Source: Trichuris trichiura
Taxonomy: Eukaryota > Nematoda > Enoplea > Trichinellida > Trichuridae
NCBI GenBank assembly: GCA_037903355.1
Contig: JBAJFE010000041.1
Span: 62,001-126,000 of the forward strand
Length of the DNA: 64,000 nt
Direction of reading: 5' to 3'
Below the pieces are notes generated by a model, which was not told the origin of the DNA, did not search any database, and saw only the letters and a list, made by a program, of their open reading frames with translations. This document shows positions 61,510-64,000 of this stretch, piece by piece (the stretch's first letter is position 1; the number at the start of each line of letters is the position of its first letter). Both the position numbers and the translations under genes were made by a program.

Positions 61510-62741
61510 AATAAGCTAAACTATCCACTCAAATATCAACGTAGCCCTCCTAACTTGTAAATCCGCTGCTGCAAAAGGCAAAACTATGCATGAAACGAGG
61601 TTTAACAAACGAATTTACGACTAATCGCGTCCGAAAGAGGCAACAAGTAGCTTGTGAAAAGCAAAAATTTACATAGCAAATAGCGACTAGTACCTGCGCA
61701 TACTGAACTACAGTACCTTACGTCAGTCGCATTGAACAATCCTATATTGCCGTAAATTTTAAATAAGCCATCGGCTTTATCTCTATTTTTAACGTACCAA
61801 CCTCTGGCAAACAGTCATTTGCTCAGTTTGTGCGCACCTAATAAAAGTAAAAAAGAAAAACAGTTCCATATTTGCTTACTCGCAAAGAATGGTGATTGCA
61901 AAGTTCCCGCTCATAACAATGTTGCTTTGCACGAACGGTGCGAAGTAACTAAAGTTTACGGTTTTAAGCATTTTGTAAGTTTTCATGGAGAACTTTCTGA
62001 CCGCAGCTCTGTAATAACAACAATGTCGACATCTGCATAATAGAGGTAATAGGCTGCATGCTGCCTTCAAAAATTCGCTGTGGGCATTTGTTCGTCAAAG
62101 CAAACATTGCAAGCAACCCACGCAAATTTTCTGCGCTGCGACATCAGCAGTTCACTTCTTTTAACGTGCACTAGTGTCCTGCCTAATATACCGATACGTT
62201 TACAAGAAAACAATTTGAAAATTAGACATCTCAGCGATACCTAGCTGCACTTCGAACTTACGTTTACTGAAATCGACTAGTTCAAAAATAATCGCACAAT
62301 GCGCCAAAAAGATAAAGCCAAAAATAAAAGTAATTAATTTACATAAAGTTAGACCATTTAAATCAATCAAAGAGCAAATGAAAATTTATTAAGAGACGTT
62401 GCGGGAAGTCTGCTAGTAATAAAATTAAAAGATTCCTGCATCAACTTTATTTGCCTACTTCCATTTAATTTTAGTAGAAAGTATATACGGAAGGAATGAT
62501 TGAAGTCAAACATTATCCAGCTCTTTTGCAAACACCTAATAGCAAGCGGAAAAGAGCATCGCCTGTAGAGCTTGTTAAATTGAACCTGAAAACACTTAAC
62601 CATCAACAGTACTACATCTTACCAAATCTAATGAGCGTGAATCATTTAGAGTTGTCTAACTAAATAGCTCTCTATTTTTAAATTTTATCTACTGAATCGT
62701 AACACATTAAGGCATTTCTTAAGTGAACAGGTGCTTAAAAT
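61510..62741. other. Upstream of myosin V; no gene seen
   Basis: AT-rich sequence presumably including the myosin promoter. Short ORFs on both strands (for example 61819-62040 plus, 62367-62606 minus) lack recognisable motifs. Confidence 0.4.
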
Positions 62742-62986
62742 GATCGTTTCTTGTTCGTAAATGAAAATAAGAAATGAGCATTTAATAATGCAAAACTTTA
62801 TTACGGAAAAGATTCCCGTTTTAATGCGTGCTAACTCCGGAGCTTTCGGGTCAACCGAGACCCGTCTTCAGCGGTTCTAAATTATGGATTATGGATCCAT
62901 AATTTAGAACCGGAATCTATTCCGTAATAAAGTTTTGCATTATTAAATGCTCATTTCTTATTTTCATTTACGAACAAGAAACGATC
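62742..62986. repeat. Foldback repeat with 67-bp perfect inverted arms
   Basis: Left arm 62742-62808 and right arm 62920-62986 are exact reverse complements (start GATCGTTTCTTGTTCG, end TTTATTACGGAA). The roughly 111-bp centre contains a hammerhead-like motif (62836-62874, minus) and the palindrome TTATGGATCCATAA. Confidence 0.92.
62836..62874 (-). ncRNA. Hammerhead-ribozyme-like motif (copy 4)
   Basis: Minus strand: CCG, CUGAAGA, stem II GGGUC/GACCC with loop UCGGUU, GAAA, GCUC, CGG. Same core as the 5983 copy. All invariant positions kept. Confidence 0.6.
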
Positions 62987-62990
62987 TTTT

Positions 62991-63091
62991 GGGTCAACCG
63001 AGACCCGTCTTCAGCGGTTCTAGATTATGGATTATGGATCCATAATTTAGAACCGCTGAAGACGGGTCTCGGTTTACCCAAAAGCTCCAGA
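62991..63091. repeat. Palindrome of two opposed hammerhead-like halves
   Basis: A minus-strand truncated copy (62991-63016, lacking GAAA-GCUC) faces a plus-strand copy (63053-63091) across TTATGGATCCATAA. The plus copy has CUGAAGA and GGGUC but reads ACCCAAAAGCUCCAG, so G12 and the start of stem I are damaged. Sequence through to about 63165 ends in the family tail GGTCCCGTACCAAGA. Confidence 0.8.
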
Positions 63092-63174
63092 GTTAGCACG
63101 CATTAAAACGGGAATCTATTCCGTAATAAAGTTTTGCATTATGAAAACATACGGTCCCGTACCAAGAAACCACA

Positions 63175-64000
63175 TTTTCATGAGCATTTAACTGCTAAAC
63201 GCATAAGAGAAAATAAAGCCACGGCAACGGAGCGATCATTTCATCAACGCTAAGGCCGCAATGCAAGCAATGACGAAATTCATTCTACTCCACACACAAG
63301 TAAAAGAAATTTGCATGACGACTAAACCTACCTTTACAAAAAATATTCGCTTTGGCATTCTCAACCGAACGGACTCGAAGCCAGACCTTGTTGCCAGCAT
63401 TACAGGACCGTACCGATGTTCTTCGTATCCTTAAAAAGCTTTTGTACTGTTAACAATTAAAGCGGGTTCTTTACTACCCATCACTTGCGTAATAGATATT
63501 TAGCAGTACCCTAGCATTTACCGAAATAATAACCATTTGATTGTTGTTTTACTAATGCACCCATTATCCATGTTCAGTGCACACAGCTGTTATGCGCATG
63601 AAATTCAGAAATAGCATTTTGAATATGAATTACGAGCATACGTGTACGAAAGCAAAAAAGTGAGCTAACTACCGATTAAGTACGTACAGTGCAGGCGCAA
63701 AATGTTCATATATAGTAATCAAAAATAGTTATCACACGATAACAACTCAACATATTGCATAAATATAAAATCTAGGCTTCACATAGTGCCCTTCTCAGTG
63801 ACATATTGCGTTTCTCTGTGAAATCATTCAGACTAACCTTTATTTTTGGCAACGGAAAAAAAGCTAAAATGGCATTCAGAGTGTAATGATCGACTATTAC
63901 GATATGCGTACAATTTTTCTGTATTTGAAGGTCAGAAAAAAGCCTTACGATGGAAGAACCGGCAAGGAAAATCAGCCTGCACAAATAAACTTCAACAGAC
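63175..64000. other. Right edge; no gene seen
   Basis: Short ORFs only. A minus-strand frame 63772-63984 has no recognisable motif and could be chance. Confidence 0.4.

Overview
The window is eukaryotic and animal. It carries intron-containing genes for metazoan families (EYA phosphatase, a zinc-finger nuclear receptor, class V myosin, an RSRC2-type SR protein, an Argonaute), with many introns of about 45-60 bp. The combination of a WAGO-like Argonaute lacking slicer residues, compact introns, a candidate trans-splice acceptor just before a start codon, and moderate AT content suggests a nematode, perhaps a clade I lineage such as Trichuris. The species is an inference; the gene families are much firmer.

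Layout. 0-2.3 kb: RSRC2-like SR protein (+). 3-9 kb: a TA-flanked MITE, a degenerate tandem repeat, a decayed pogo/Tigger-type transposon and two hammerhead-ribozyme-like motifs. 9-19.4 kb: no gene I can support. 19.4-24.4 kb: EYA (eyes absent) in at least 12 exons (+). 26.3-28.1 kb: an NR1-type nuclear receptor with a retinoic-acid-receptor-like DNA-binding domain (+). 29.2-43.5 kb: a minus-strand gene assembled from symmetric phase-1 exons. It has a signal peptide, a block of 19 nearly identical 45-nt Thr/Ser-rich exons in a ~249-bp tandem array, a Pro-rich stalk, one transmembrane segment and a cytoplasmic tail. 44.4-46.0 kb: a second, small minus-strand secreted-protein gene. 46.2-48.9 kb: Argonaute (+), divergent from it. 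49.5-61.5 kb: class V myosin (-), convergent with Argonaute. 62.7-63.2 kb: nested foldback repeats with more hammerhead-like motifs.

Three things stand out. First, a dispersed repeat family carries a minimal hammerhead core (CUGANGA, stem II, GAAA, 2-bp stem III, stem I), resembling the ribozymes of Penelope-like elements and retrozymes; copies differ at the free N7 position, and the copy in a myosin intron has a perfect 5-bp stem I. Second, the tandem satellite at 35.4-40 kb appears to be an exon-intron array coding for a mucin-like, length-variable glycoprotein stalk. Third, two introns in two unrelated genes use GC-AG borders, and the Argonaute has lost at least two catalytic positions.

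Exon boundaries were deduced by hand from reading-frame and phase continuity. No alignment, structure prediction or database search was run, so family assignments rest on recognised motifs.
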